Positions 14,934 through 24,154 are shown, counted from the stretch's first letter. The stretch is DNA of 64,000 nucleotides from Lachnospiraceae bacterium (GCA_021202075.1 JAJQDT010000121.1:1-64000); one strand, 5' to 3'. Translations and numbers: made by a program. Notes: a model not told the origin generated them from the letters alone.

Positions 14934-16981
14934 AACCTTTCGCTTCTTCCCTCCAAAATCACAACGGTCCTCGGCGTCACAGAGAGCATCCGGCTGCTCC
15001 CGAGATTCTCCTGTTCCTCCGGCGGCAGAAAGCTTTCCGGCAAAAACGTATCCATCACGCGGAACCAGGAAAACCCGTCCGGCAGAAGCGGGAGCGCAAA
15101 TGCCTGCTCCTCCCAGTGAAAATTCCAGGCCAGATAGAGGAAGACCTCCTCGCCCGCATAGGATCCGGCGTACATACATCCCATGTGAAGACCGGAATTG
15201 TGAAAATCTGCATACCATGCCCGTTCTCCATGATAGGAAAGATCCGGATAGCCGGTAGAAAGCGGGTCGGCGCAGCCAGGCTCCTGATTCTGGTGCAAAA
15301 CACGATGTCTCTTTCGGTACGCAATCAATTTACTGACGAAATTTGTCAGCTCCTGACCGGATTTTGTGTGGTTCCATCCAAGCCAAGTCAGATCGCTGTC
15401 ATGACACCAGGGGTTATTATTCCCCTTTTGGGTATTTCCGAATTCATCTCCCGCCAGCAGCATCGGCGTTCCCTGGGAAAGCAGCATCATGGCATACGCG
15501 TTTTTCCGCTGGCGCAGACGCAGCTGCGCGATTTTGCGCTTCGCGCTCGGGCCTTCCTCCCCGCAGTTCCAGCTAAAGTTTGCGTCGGATCCATCACGGC
15601 CGTTCTCCCCGTTCGCTTCATTGTATTTCATATTATAGGACACCAGATCCAGCATCGTGAACCCATCGTGGTTCGTCATATAATTGATCTGCGCACAGCC
15701 GACAGGATTTTGCCGGGTACGCCAGCCGAATGCCTCAAGCGCTCCTGCGTCGCCCTTTAAAAGCCTGCGCCCGTCATTCATAAACCCGTCATTGGATATC
15801 GCCAGCAGATACGGATTCTCCCGTTTCGCATTTTCCTGACAAACCGCATCCGGGAACCAGCTGCAGTATAGCTTTCGTGTCCGAAACAGCGGCAGATGAG
15901 CCAGCTCCGGTGCAAGGCTATCCCGGCCAACTATCGAGAACCCATCCACATGATATTCATCCGCCCACCAGGTCAGGCAGGAACAGATCTGTGCGATATC
16001 TGTATCTTCCGCAAACGAAAACTCCAGAATCACCTCGATGCCATTCGCGTGAAATGCCTTCACCAGATCCTTAAATTCGACATCCGCGCGATCCGACGAC
16101 GCATAGGAGGCCTTCGGCGCAAAGTAAAAGCCCGATCCGTACCCCCAGAAATTCCTGCGGAACATCTGCCGGTCATATGCGGACAGCTGCCCCTGGTTCC
16201 CGTCGTCAGCCGTTCCTGCCGACAGCGCGGATGCACGCTCCTGAACATTCATAACCGGAAGATCAAACGCATGATCCCGCGCTTCCTGCTGCGTGGCCGA
16301 AAGCATGCTGCCGGATTGCGCTCCCTTCTGCGTGGACGGAACCGTGCCGACGCCATAGTGCGCTCCCTTCTGATTTTTGTGAACAGACGAATGCATCAGA
16401 TATTCCGGAACCTCCATCTCCGCGAACTCGTAGACCGGCATCAGCTTCACCTGGTTGATCCCCAGCGACATCAGATACGGGATTTTCTTTTTCAATCCGG
16501 CAAACGTCCCCTTCGGACTGACGCCGGAATTCTTATTCATTGTAAATCCGCGGACATGCAGATGATACATGATCACATCGTGAAAAGGAATGCCGGGAAG
16601 CCGGTCGTCCTCCCACTGGTATCCGCCCGTAATAAACCCGCCGCGCAGTCCATGCGGAGTCAGCCAGGAAATCTTCCCATACGTCTCCCTGCCCGCAATT
16701 CTTCCGGCGTACGGATCCGTTACGATCTCATCCCCGTCGCGGAAATTATATTCATACGCATTGACCGGAAGCTTAACCTTCATGGAATAAAAATTCCCCG
16801 GTACATCCGGCTCCGGAAACGGAATCTCCGCCGCAACCTCCTCCGTTCCCTTTTTATAGAGCAAAAGCGACGGCCGCTCCTTTGACGATGCGTAAAATCC
16901 AAAATGAACCCCATCCCCGCAAACCTTCGTGCCAGGAGTTCTCCTGTCATCCTTTAATATTTTAAAACCGTAATCCTCCAT
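14930..16981 (-). CDS. GH13 debranching-enzyme relative, catalytic residues missing
   Basis: A 683-residue protein with the layout of GlgX/TreX-type glycogen debranching enzymes: a CBM48-like N-terminal domain (about 1-110), a GH13 barrel (about 130-590) and a C-terminal beta domain. Conserved region IV is intact (NYMTNHDGFTMLDLVSYN, then NEANGENGRDG). However, region I reads EVILEFSFAED instead of a DxxxNH motif, region II reads DGFSIVGRD where GFRFD should be, and region III reads LYCSWFPDA where IAEPWD is expected. The nucleophile and acid/base therefore appear lost, so it is probably not a hydrolase and may bind glycogen. A Gln/Ser-rich insert sits at about residues 200-270. Confidence 0.8.
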   Translation of the reverse strand: MEDYGFKILKDDRRTPGTKVCGDGVHFGFYASSKERPSLLLYKKGTEEVAAEIPFPEPDVPGNFYSMKVKLPVNAYEYNFRDGDEIVTDPYAGRIAGRETYGKISWLTPHGLRGGFITGGYQWEDDRLPGIPFHDVIMYHLHVRGFTMNKNSGVSPKGTFAGLKKKIPYLMSLGINQVKLMPVYEFAEMEVPEYLMHSSVHKNQKGAHYGVGTVPSTQKGAQSGSMLSATQQEARDHAFDLPVMNVQERASALSAGTADDGNQGQLSAYDRQMFRRNFWGYGSGFYFAPKASYASSDRADVEFKDLVKAFHANGIEVILEFSFAEDTDIAQICSCLTWWADEYHVDGFSIVGRDSLAPELAHLPLFRTRKLYCSWFPDAVCQENAKRENPYLLAISNDGFMNDGRRLLKGDAGALEAFGWRTRQNPVGCAQINYMTNHDGFTMLDLVSYNMKYNEANGENGRDGSDANFSWNCGEEGPSAKRKIAQLRLRQRKNAYAMMLLSQGTPMLLAGDEFGNTQKGNNNPWCHDSDLTWLGWNHTKSGQELTNFVSKLIAYRKRHRVLHQNQEPGCADPLSTGYPDLSYHGERAWYADFHNSGLHMGCMYAGSYAGEEVFLYLAWNFHWEEQAFALPLLPDGFSWFRVMDTFLPESFLPPEEQENLGSSRMLSVTPRTVVILEGRSERL

Positions 16982-17185
16982 ACCATTCCTCCTTTCCCGT
17001 ATCTCAATTCTTCGTTCTGTATCGGCCGACAGTTCCTTATATCATCAGTGAATTCCCCATCGTCCAAAGCCTATGGGTTGCGGCCGACCGGTTTCAACAA
17101 TGCACGATCACAGATTTGTTCTCGCAGCACAACAGCCTCGGGCATTCAAAATCAAAGCTCCGACATCTTGCCTGACAAATTATTT

Positions 17186-17938
17186 TCACAATTCAATATC
17201 CAGCTCGACCGGACAGTGATCCGATCCAAAGACGTCCGTATGGATGGCCGCCCCGCGGAGCCGTTCCTTCAGGCAGTCAGACACACAGAAGTAGTCAATC
17301 CGCCATCCCGCGTTCTTCTCACGCGCATGAAAACGATACGACCACCAGCTGTAAATGCCCTCCTGCTCCGGATAAAAATACCGGTATGTATCGGTAAAAC
17401 CGGCGGCGAGAAGATCTGAAAACTTCCCTCTCTCCTCATCCGTAAAGCCCGCATTTTTATGATTGGTCTTCGGATTTTTCAGGTCAATCTCCTGATGTGC
17501 AACATTCAGGTCCCCGCAAAATACAACCGGCTTCTTCTCCTCCAGATTTTTCAGATAAGAAAGAAACGCATCCTCCCATTTCATGCGATAAGGCAGGCGC
17601 ACCAGCTCATTCTGCGAATTCGGCGTATAGACCGTCACCAGATAAAAGGCTTCATACTCCAGTGTAATGACACGCCCCTCCTGGTCATGCTCTTTACTCC
17701 CGATCCCGTAAGAAACCGACAGCGGCTCCTTTTTCGCAAAAACCGCAGTGCCGGAATAGCCCTTTTTCACCGCATAATTCCAATACTGGTACGGGCGGAG
17801 CTGCAGATCTATCTGCCCTGCCTGAAGCTTCGTCTCCTGCAGACAGAACACATCCGCGTCCGCCTCCTCAAAATAATCCAGAAAGCCCTTCTGCACACAG
17901 GCACGCAGGCCATTCACATTCCAGGATATCAGTTTCAT
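17186..17938 (-). CDS. xth: Exodeoxyribonuclease III
   Basis: A 250-residue endonuclease/exonuclease/phosphatase-fold AP endonuclease for base excision repair. [13 protein letters not shown] opens the protein; CLQETKLQ carries the metal-binding Glu, [14 protein letters not shown] the catalytic Asp/Asn, and [11 protein letters not shown] the terminal His. Start 17938 is the conserved family start; an open frame extends 28 codons upstream without conservation. The 204-bp gap to the GH13 gene holds no clear feature. Confidence 0.95.
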   Translation of the reverse strand: MKLISWNVNGLRACVQKGFLDYFEEADADVFCLQETKLQAGQIDLQLRPYQYWNYAVKKGYSGTAVFAKKEPLSVSYGIGSKEHDQEGRVITLEYEAFYLVTVYTPNSQNELVRLPYRMKWEDAFLSYLKNLEEKKPVVFCGDLNVAHQEIDLKNPKTNHKNAGFTDEERGKFSDLLAAGFTDTYRYFYPEQEGIYSWWSYRFHAREKNAGWRIDYFCVSDCLKERLRGAAIHTDVFGSDHCPVELDIEL

Positions 17939-18122
17939 ATGCGCAAGTCTCCTCAAATATGTCCCAATTTTCCATGCCGGAATCCTTCCATGGTACAGCA
18001 AAGGATTCGCAAAATCCTTCATTCATCTTAACATGACACCTTCGAGAAAACAAGTCAAATTTTCAGAAAAAAGGCCGTAATTTTGCAATTTGATATATTT
18101 TTATTTCGTATCTATTCTGTAC

Positions 18123-18151
18123 TTGCTATTTTCCATACTTTCTGGTAAAGT
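18123..18151 (+). promoter_or_regulatory. Promoter of the Cys-cluster DUF1292 gene
   Basis: TTGCTA (18123-18128), 17 bp, TAAAGT (18146-18151). It lies about 125 bases upstream of the start codon. Confidence 0.5.
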
Positions 18152-18223
18152 GATGCGGACAGAGAGTCACAGCCCTCTGGCACAGAAAACCATTCCCCGC
18201 ACGTTTGCGTGCATCATGTTACG

Positions 18224-18249
18224 GTGAATGACAAAATTTTGTTGTTCAC
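18224..18249. promoter_or_regulatory. 26-bp palindrome upstream of DUF1292 gene
   Basis: GTGAA and TTCAC flank a perfect 12-bp palindrome ACAAAATTTTGT; only the TG pairs between them break the symmetry. It lies between promoter and start codon, where it could be an operator. Confidence 0.4.
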
Positions 18250-18276
18250 TAGAACACAGTTCAGAGAGGTATCAGA

Positions 18277-18627
18277 ATGAGTGATTTTGAAAACTGCAGC
18301 GGAAGCTGCGCCGGATGTCAGGAGGAATGTGACGGCGGGGCCACCATCACGCTGACGCTGGAAAACGACGAAGTGCTGGAATGCCAGGTGCTGACTACGT
18401 ACCAGGCGGCCGGAAAGGACTACATTGCGCTGCTGCCCCTGGATGAAAACGGCAAAAATGAGGATGGCGAGGTCTTCATATACCGTTATCATGAAGAGAA
18501 CGGCACCCCGGTACTTGAAAACATCGAGGACGACGAAGAATACGAGGCCGCATCCGACGGATTCGACGAGTGGCTCGACTCCCTCGAGTATGATGAAATC
18601 GTGACAGAAGAAGAGCCAGGCGAATGA
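18277..18627 (+). CDS. DUF1292 protein with N-terminal Cys cluster
   Basis: A 116-residue acidic protein. Residues about 20-100 match DUF1292 (TLTLENDEVLECQVLTTYQ, DYIALLPLD, EVFIYRYHE). The N-terminus carries CSGSCAGCQEEC, four closely spaced Cys that could bind zinc or an Fe-S cluster; the other DUF1292 protein in this window lacks it. The C-terminus is a run of acidic residues ending EEEPGE. Function unknown. Single-gene unit with its own promoter and terminator. Confidence 0.85.
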   Translation: MSDFENCSGSCAGCQEECDGGATITLTLENDEVLECQVLTTYQAAGKDYIALLPLDENGKNEDGEVFIYRYHEENGTPVLENIEDDEEYEAASDGFDEWLDSLEYDEIVTEEEPGE

Positions 18628-18650
18628 TCATCGCCTGGCTCTTCTTTTTT
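18613..18650 (+). terminator. Terminator of DUF1292 gene
   Basis: GAGCCAGGCGA (18613-18623) pairs with TCGCCTGGCTC (18631-18641), followed by TTCTTTTTT. The stem overlaps the last codons. Confidence 0.88.
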
Positions 18651-18669
18651 ACGATTCCCACAGAATTTT

Positions 18670-19060
18670 TTACTCGGTCTTTACCACATTTCCGACCACA
18701 TCATAATACACCTTCACGGTTGCACCATCCTCGTCCGTTTCCAGCTGCCAGGAGGCACAGCCCGATGTATTCGGGGTCGGCTCACCATCCAGGTCAAAAT
18801 AGGCTTCACCGGTCTGCTGATCCGTCTCATCGTAATATTTTTCCATGATCGCATAACCGTCGCTGATCTCGACCGCCTGCTCCTCCTCGTCATAATAACA
18901 GGTACGCGCCTCATCTGCCCTGCCATATCCATGCTGTCATCTCTCACGTCTCGCCGACAATCCGAACCGTCTGCGCGTTCGACATGATGCAGCCGCCAAA
19001 TCACTGGCCAGTAAAAATGCCCAGCGCTGCCTTCGTAACAATCATCCCTGATTTTTCATA
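18670..19060 (-). pseudogene. Remnant of a repeat-containing protein
   Basis: On the minus strand the frame ending with TAA at 18670-18672 encodes about 85 residues with no good start. The text (DGYAIMEKYYDE, YFDLDGEPTPN, YYDVVGNVVK) matches the tandem YYD-x-x-GN repeats found in large Lachnospiraceae proteins. Upstream, coding-like pieces continue in other frames (FGGCIMSNAQTVRIVGET) but are broken by stops at about 18938 and 18960-19000. It is a decayed fragment, not a working gene. Confidence 0.55.
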
Positions 19061-19114
19061 AGTTGCTCCTCTGTCTGAGGTTCTGTTTCATGTTCCAAAA
19101 CGTTTTTAAATAAA

Positions 19115-19137
19115 AAAGTGTGCAATACACACACTTT
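19115..19137 (-). terminator. Terminator after the small membrane-protein gene
   Basis: On the minus strand AAAGTGTG pairs with CACACTTT across a 7-base loop and is followed by TTTATTT. Confidence 0.65.
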
Positions 19138-19173
19138 AACGCTTAGAGATTATTCAAAATACACTGATTTGTA

Positions 19174-19422
19174 TCAGTCAGAGTCCGAATCCAGTGCGTC
19201 TTCCAATGTTTTCATCAGCTCGGTCTCTTCCATTTCAGAGGCCTCCATGACTTCCTCTTCCGACTGTAGTCTGGCTTTTTCAACCTGGAATTCATCGCTC
19301 TGTACTTTGGAGAGATGGTAAAAATATCCCATACACGCAACCAGCAGAAATACCGCAATGACATAGAGAACCGTGAGAAACGGTCCGCGTTTTTCCGAAT
19401 GATTTCCGTGTGAACTTCCCAT
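19174..19422 (-). CDS. Small single-pass membrane protein (hypothetical)
   Basis: An 82-residue protein with one hydrophobic segment (about residues 15-36, FLTVLYVIAVFLLVACMGYF) and a strongly acidic C-terminal half ending DALDSDSD. The N-terminus has HGNHSEKRG. No family is recognised. The topology suggests an anchor with an acidic tail, possibly coiled coil (VEKARLQSEEEVMEASEMEE). It is the last gene after the polysaccharide-control genes, but a terminator lies before it at 19492-19531. Confidence 0.6.
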   Translation of the reverse strand: MGSSHGNHSEKRGPFLTVLYVIAVFLLVACMGYFYHLSKVQSDEFQVEKARLQSEEEVMEASEMEETELMKTLEDALDSDSD

Positions 19423-19491
19423 AGATTCTTTGCCTCCATATCCACATCAATAAAAGCCTGTTTTACCTGTATCCGGTGACACAATTACGCT

Positions 19492-19531
19492 GAAAAATGC
19501 TCCGCATCATGGTAAACACCTGTGCGGAGCA
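19492..19531 (-). terminator. Terminator of the secreted acidic protein gene
   Basis: On the minus strand TGCTCCGCA pairs with TGCGGAGCA and is followed by TTTTTC. An outer stem ACACAATTA/TAATTGTGT extends the hairpin to about 19480-19552. Confidence 0.75.
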
Positions 19532-19559
19532 CATAATTGTGTCTGAATATATTTACTTA

Positions 19560-21125
19560 TTAGTCAGTCGTAAGCTCACTGTCGACCGGCATGAAGAGCG
19601 CGAACGGCCCAAGAGCCTGGTATTCGCCCTTAATAACCACCACCGGAACATGATTTTCACTTTCCTTGGACTCATCCTCCACCGACCAGTGAGCCTGTTC
19701 TTCCGTCTCTAGTTCACTTTCTGCTTCGGTGGCAGCCTCGGTCACCTCTTCAGTCTCCGTCTCGGTCTCTTCCTCACTCTCCTCCACATCAAGAATCAGG
19801 AAATAAATCTCCGGCTCCCAGATATAACTGATTTCTCCAGTCTCGGAATTAATCTGCATAACAAAGCAGTCTTCCAGTACAAACGGCTCAATCTCGGTCA
19901 GAAGCGTGTAATCCTCCTCTGCTGCCTCAACGTCATAATCCGGATCCATGTAAAGAACGATACGCTTCCAGTCCACCTTCTCAAGATCACGGTAGGCTTC
20001 CGCATACACGGTTCCACTCATATCGTAGTTGTACTCTTCTTCGTCCAGCTTAATTGCCAGATCCGCAAATGCCATACAGCTCGAATAGTCCGCAATCTTA
20101 ATCGTAACGCCGTCTGCTACCTCAATCTCTTCATTCAACACATACTCCGTCTCGACCTCTGTCTCAGTCTCTGCTTCTGTGCTCACCTCAGTCTCAGCTT
20201 CCGCAGAAGAAGTTGTTTTTGTTGTTCCCGTATTCTCAAGAGAAGCAGTTCCATTATCTTCCGTACCCTCAGGAGCAGCGGCCTCATCTTTTTCTTCTAT
20301 ATGCCAAATGTCGCCTTCATGCAGATCCTCTTTAGACGAAAAATCTATATCAGCAAGAGTTCCAAGTATGTCAGGGAGCGGATCCGTCATGCCATCGCCA
20401 TTCCCATTTTCTTTATCTTTTGCCAGTTTTTCCTGTCTTTCTTTTATAAAGGTCTCAGTATTTTTATGCCCGTAGTCGTCATGATCATGTCTTGTGTCAG
20501 TTACTACCAGATCAACTCCTTCTACCACCGCCACACAAACGTAATCACTGAATGTCAAAGTCACCGTCGCCGTTCCGCTCTCAGAATCCAACTCATCAAA
20601 CGGAACAAAATAATATTCTCCAGTAACTGGGTCAACAACCATCAAACTCACATCTTCTGTACTACAACCTACGAGAGATTCTAACGTAAATGTCAAAGTA
20701 TAGGTATTACTATCGGAACCGGAGATATAATTGCCATCACTGTCCTGCTTTACCACATCGTAAAACGGGCTGACTAAATTATACAAATCTCCAGATGTAG
20801 TCGCTGTCTTTTTACTGGATTTAGCAGTATACCCACTTTCCTCTAAAGCCTGGGCAACATCCTTTACCGTAGGAGTCTCATCACTGTCATTCAGGATGCT
20901 ATCATTTGTAGTATCAATTATTTCTGCCAGAGTTTCATCCGAATGCTGAGATGTGTCCGGACTCGTCATCACAACCTCATAGTCGACTCCCAGAGATTCA
21001 TCTGTACTCTCGACCGTCAGATTCTCCGGAACAACACCGACAATACTCCCCGCCGCGCCTGCCGTAAGTGCAGCGCCTAATGTCACCACAGTTGCCAGTA
21101 CCAGGGCTGCAATTTTCTTGCTCAT
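19560..21125 (-). CDS. Secreted acidic protein, function unknown
   Basis: A 521-residue exported protein. The signal peptide is residues 1 to about 28 (MSKKIAALVLATVVTLGAA, cleavage near AGA). About residues 40-200 form a Thr/Ser/Asp-rich beta-type domain with VSLMVVDPVTGEYYFVPFDEL. A charged linker holds a His/Asp cluster (DTRHDHDDYGH). The second half has two Thr/Glu-rich low-complexity stretches (TEAETETEVETE, EETETETEEVTEAATE) around a folded region. No LPXTG motif or membrane anchor is present. The start at 21125 follows GGAGG; an ATG six codons upstream includes that site. It lies downstream of the LCP gene with its own promoter-like site. No family recognised. Confidence 0.75.
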   Translation of the reverse strand: MSKKIAALVLATVVTLGAALTAGAAGSIVGVVPENLTVESTDESLGVDYEVVMTSPDTSQHSDETLAEIIDTTNDSILNDSDETPTVKDVAQALEESGYTAKSSKKTATTSGDLYNLVSPFYDVVKQDSDGNYISGSDSNTYTLTFTLESLVGCSTEDVSLMVVDPVTGEYYFVPFDELDSESGTATVTLTFSDYVCVAVVEGVDLVVTDTRHDHDDYGHKNTETFIKERQEKLAKDKENGNGDGMTDPLPDILGTLADIDFSSKEDLHEGDIWHIEEKDEAAAPEGTEDNGTASLENTGTTKTTSSAEAETEVSTEAETETEVETEYVLNEEIEVADGVTIKIADYSSCMAFADLAIKLDEEEYNYDMSGTVYAEAYRDLEKVDWKRIVLYMDPDYDVEAAEEDYTLLTEIEPFVLEDCFVMQINSETGEISYIWEPEIYFLILDVEESEEETETETEEVTEAATEAESELETEEQAHWSVEDESKESENHVPVVVIKGEYQALGPFALFMPVDSELTTD

Positions 21126-21155
21126 AATTTTTCCTCCAATCATATGCTAAATAAG

Positions 21156-21195
21156 TTAATAGTGATATATTTCTACCGCTGTAAATCTTTACAGC
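21156..21195 (-). promoter_or_regulatory. Promoter with palindrome over the -35, secreted-protein gene
   Basis: On the minus strand: -35 TTTACA (plus 21180-21185), 18 bp, -10 TATTAA (plus 21156-21161). The palindrome GCTGTAAA-TC-TTTACAGC at 21178-21195 covers the -35 and could be an operator. Confidence 0.5.
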
Positions 21196-21246
21196 AGTTG
21201 GAATCCTGTTCCGACATCAGCCTGTCTGAAAAAGGCTCATGACTGA

Positions 21247-22461
21247 CTACTTAATATAAAACAGATCAATGATCGTCTCCTGCAGGGCTTCTTCGTCGAC
21301 CAGAAACTCATCGTGAAGCTCTCCCGCCTCATCCTCTCCGGCAAGCTGGATATAATTGCCATCTGAAAAATCCAGGCTCAGCACTAACTCCGCCAGATCC
21401 AGGTACTGGCTTTTCGTGACGCTGGTCTGCACATATCCTTCCATTTCTTCCATAGATTCCCATGCATCCTCGAAGGCATCCAAATCCATCTGCTGTACCT
21501 GCTCGATATATGCGGTGATATAGACCTGCTGCCGGTCCATGCGCCCCTCATTGGTAAAGTCCTCTGAGGTATCGCGGTATTGAAGGAATGCGCTGACGTT
21601 GGTGTCATCCAGCGTAACGACCGCACCCTCCGCAAACTCCGGGTACAGCTCTTCCAGCTCTGAATTCGGAACTGTGACTGTGACGCCTCCGACCAGATCA
21701 TTGATCCAGGTCATGGAATCCTTATTCGTCACCACGTACTGCAGGATCGGTACCCCGCCGAGCAGCAGCGACACCGCTTCACAGAGATTCTCGCAGCTGG
21801 CTTCCCCTCCATCCCCCCAATAATAAGCATATCCAATGTGGGTAGTATAGAGACCATCATCTTTGCCCGAAATCCGATAGCGCCGGACCTCTGTCATCGT
21901 ATCACGGTTGATCGCCAGAACCGATATTCTCTGATTGTATTTATCCAAAACCACAAGCTCTATGCTGTCAGCTCTGGCCTTGTAACCATAGGATGAAGAA
22001 CTTTTCATCTCTCCCGTGGAGTCAACACCCGCGTAAAGGATGCATGTGACAAGATTATTGTACGTATATGTCTCGCCATTGTAGACGACCTCACGGTAGG
22101 AGCCGGTAGCCATATCAGAAGTGCTGCCGGAATCATCTGAGCTCTCAGAATCCTCCACGCCTTTGGATTCTTCATCATCGCCCACGCTTCCCGCAGTCAC
22201 CTGCAGATTTTTCTGATTCTGCCAGGTCCTTACCAGCACGCCTCCTGTCGCCAGAACGGCCACAAAAATGATCGCTGCTGTGTAAGCAATCATCCTCCTC
22301 CTTTTGCGGGAATGATGATGATGGTGGTGGTGTCTATGTGTATGTCCGCCAGGAACCGTTCCACCTGTTTGAACCGTTTTCTCTCTTTGACTGGATTTAT
22401 CCATAATATCCTGCCGATCGCTCTGATCTGCGGAATCCGGTCTCTGCGTATTCGCATTCAT
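21247..22461 (-). CDS. LytR-CpsA-Psr (LCP) family protein
   Basis: A 404-residue membrane-anchored LCP protein. LCP enzymes transfer lipid-linked glycopolymers (teichoic acid, capsule) onto peptidoglycan. A cytosolic N-terminus of ~57 residues ends in a stretch of seven His followed by SRKRRR, then a single membrane helix (about 58-75). The extracellular LCP domain contains YKARADSIELVVLD and SVLAINRDT, the Arg/Asp residues that bind the polyprenyl phosphate. The gene begins 14 bp after the CpsD kinase gene, in the same operon. The seven-His run is unusual and could bind metal. Confidence 0.9.
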   Translation of the reverse strand: MNANTQRPDSADQSDRQDIMDKSSQREKTVQTGGTVPGGHTHRHHHHHHHSRKRRRMIAYTAAIIFVAVLATGGVLVRTWQNQKNLQVTAGSVGDDEESKGVEDSESSDDSGSTSDMATGSYREVVYNGETYTYNNLVTCILYAGVDSTGEMKSSSSYGYKARADSIELVVLDKYNQRISVLAINRDTMTEVRRYRISGKDDGLYTTHIGYAYYWGDGGEASCENLCEAVSLLLGGVPILQYVVTNKDSMTWINDLVGGVTVTVPNSELEELYPEFAEGAVVTLDDTNVSAFLQYRDTSEDFTNEGRMDRQQVYITAYIEQVQQMDLDAFEDAWESMEEMEGYVQTSVTKSQYLDLAELVLSLDFSDGNYIQLAGEDEAGELHDEFLVDEEALQETIIDLFYIK

Positions 22462-22475
22462 AGGTCGTCACCCTG

Positions 22476-23288
22476 CTAACTGTTCTTACGGTGGATACCA
22501 AATCGATGGTGTTTATTGTGATCACCAGGCTCGTCTTCATTATATTTATTGTAGTATCCATAGCCATAGCCGTAGCCGTAACCATAGCCATAACCATACC
22601 TGCCTTTGGAGGTATTGACCTTATTCATCACCACGCCGAGCACGCGCACGTCCGCATATTCCAGCTGCTGTTTGGCACGGACAGCCTGTGCCCGCTCCGT
22701 CTGCCCGCTGACCACCACGAGAACCGTACCGTCACAGCGTTTCGAAACAATGGTGCCATCGATCACGGTATTGACCGGCGGAGTGTCCATAATCACATAA
22801 TCATATTTTTGTCTGGCCCACTTGCACAGCTGCTCGAATCGCATGCTGGATATCAGCTCACTCGGATTCGGCGACAGGGCTCCGGTCAAAATAACATCCA
22901 GATAGGTCTCATCCGTATGATATACCACATCCGGGATCGACCGTGTCCCGCACAAAAATTCCGTCAGCCCATCCAGATCCCCCGGCAGGCCGTAACGCTC
23001 ACACATCACAGATTTGCGGATGTCGCAATCGACAAACAGAGTCTTTTTCTTAAGACTCGCAAAGCTCTGTGCCAGATGAAAAGAGACCGAGGACTTTCCC
23101 TCGTCAGGTACTGCGCTGGTGACGGAAATCAGCTTCAGATCATAACCGCTCAGCTGAATATTCCCGCGCAGCAGATTAATCGCTTCTTTGACACTGAAAG
23201 CAAGCGGTACGAACTGTGGGGAAAGCCGGATTTCCGACTTCACCTGCCCAGTGCTTTCAGTGTTGAAAAGTGACTCAAATTGCCCCAT
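22476..23288 (-). CDS. cpsD: CpsD/CapB-type tyrosine kinase
   Basis: A 270-residue BY-kinase. Walker A is SAVPDEGKSS (about residue 58), Walker A' is LFVDCDIRKS and Walker B is YVIMDTPPV. The C-terminus has the autophosphorylated Tyr cluster, here a long (YG)n run from about residue 233 to 248 encoded by the repeat tract at 22551-22600. BY-kinases work with a Wzz/CpsC activator, encoded just upstream, to set polysaccharide length and export. The 110-bp gap after the CpsC gene holds no feature. No phosphatase gene (cpsB) or glycosyltransferase is in the window. Confidence 0.93.
   Translation of the reverse strand: MGQFESLFNTESTGQVKSEIRLSPQFVPLAFSVKEAINLLRGNIQLSGYDLKLISVTSAVPDEGKSSVSFHLAQSFASLKKKTLFVDCDIRKSVMCERYGLPGDLDGLTEFLCGTRSIPDVVYHTDETYLDVILTGALSPNPSELISSMRFEQLCKWARQKYDYVIMDTPPVNTVIDGTIVSKRCDGTVLVVVSGQTERAQAVRAKQQLEYADVRVLGVVMNKVNTSKGRYGYGYGYGYGYGYGYYNKYNEDEPGDHNKHHRFGIHRKNS
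22551..22600. repeat. Six-base repeat tract encoding (YG)n
   Basis: About eight imperfect copies of the plus-strand unit CCATAG/CCGTAG encode alternating Tyr and Gly at the CpsD C-terminus. Changes in copy number would stay in frame and alter the number of phosphorylatable Tyr. Confidence 0.75.
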
Positions 23289-23398
23289 CGGTTCGGGCTC
23301 CTTTCTATACCTGTCAATCTAAAGATCCAACTGTCTGAATACCTGAACACCGGAATATCAGACTGCTAAATACCGGTTTTCTATCCATCCGGTCATAA

Positions 23399-24154
23399 TC
23401 AAAAATCCTTATGGTATGGCACACTTGAAAGTACCGGCAGGCCGAGATAGCGCTTGATATCCTCATCCGTCTTCAGGGACGTATCCATGAGCGACCACAT
23501 CACCAGCAGACCGCAGACAAGAACCGCGCCCAGCAGACCGCCTCTGACAAGCCAGGAGGCCAGTCCCGTTGAAACCTCTTCTACCGATTCAGCTGTAGAA
23601 AAATCAATTACCGTCGGCATACTGCTGCCGATGACCTGATATATCTGATTCACACCGATGTTGACCAGGGCATTCGCGATATCGCGCGAAAGTTCCGGGT
23701 CACTGCAGGTGACCGTAATCTCTACAATATGTGTAGAATCCGGATTCTCAATCGAAAGCAGGTTCCGCAGTGCCTTATAGTTCATATCCAGATTCAGCTC
23801 ATCAATCACCTTATTGAGCACCGTACGGCTCCGGATGATTTTCGCATAGTCCTCCGTCAATGCAGCGGACAGCTGCAAATCCGAAATACTGATGACGGAA
23901 TCCGTGCTGGTTATGTATATGGACGCATCTGTCTGGTAGGATGGCTCCAGAAAAAAAGTGCAATACGCGCCGAGCAGAGCCGCTCCCGCCAGAGTCGCGA
24001 GAAGAATCATCCTCCAGTGCCCCAGCAGCATAAAGAATAATTCCTTCAAATCAATTGTTTCCGGCTGTTGCCGCCGTACAGGCGCCTGCTGCGTGACGAC
24101 TCTGACCGATGCCTCCTCGGTTTTCTTTTCCCCCTGGGTATTTCCTTTTTCCAT
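23399..24154 (-). CDS. cpsC: Wzz/CpsC polysaccharide co-polymerase
   Basis: A 251-residue membrane protein of the Wzz family. It has membrane helices at about residues 45-70 (MILLATLAGAALLGAYCTFF) and 205-225 with an extracellular domain between (YQTDASIYITS, LTEDYAKIIRSRTVLNKVI). The short cytosolic tail after the second helix (KTDEDIKRYLGLPVLSSVPY) is the kinase-contacting segment. It activates CpsD and controls chain length of exported polysaccharide. First gene of the operon. Confidence 0.92.
   Translation of the reverse strand: MEKGNTQGEKKTEEASVRVVTQQAPVRRQQPETIDLKELFFMLLGHWRMILLATLAGAALLGAYCTFFLEPSYQTDASIYITSTDSVISISDLQLSAALTEDYAKIIRSRTVLNKVIDELNLDMNYKALRNLLSIENPDSTHIVEITVTCSDPELSRDIANALVNIGVNQIYQVIGSSMPTVIDFSTAESVEEVSTGLASWLVRGGLLGAVLVCGLLVMWSLMDTSLKTDEDIKRYLGLPVLSSVPYHKDF

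Noticed and set aside
18714..19004. Basic Arg-rich minus-strand ORF as a gene
   Set aside because: It is the wrong frame of a decayed repeat-protein remnant; the recognisable text is in another frame.
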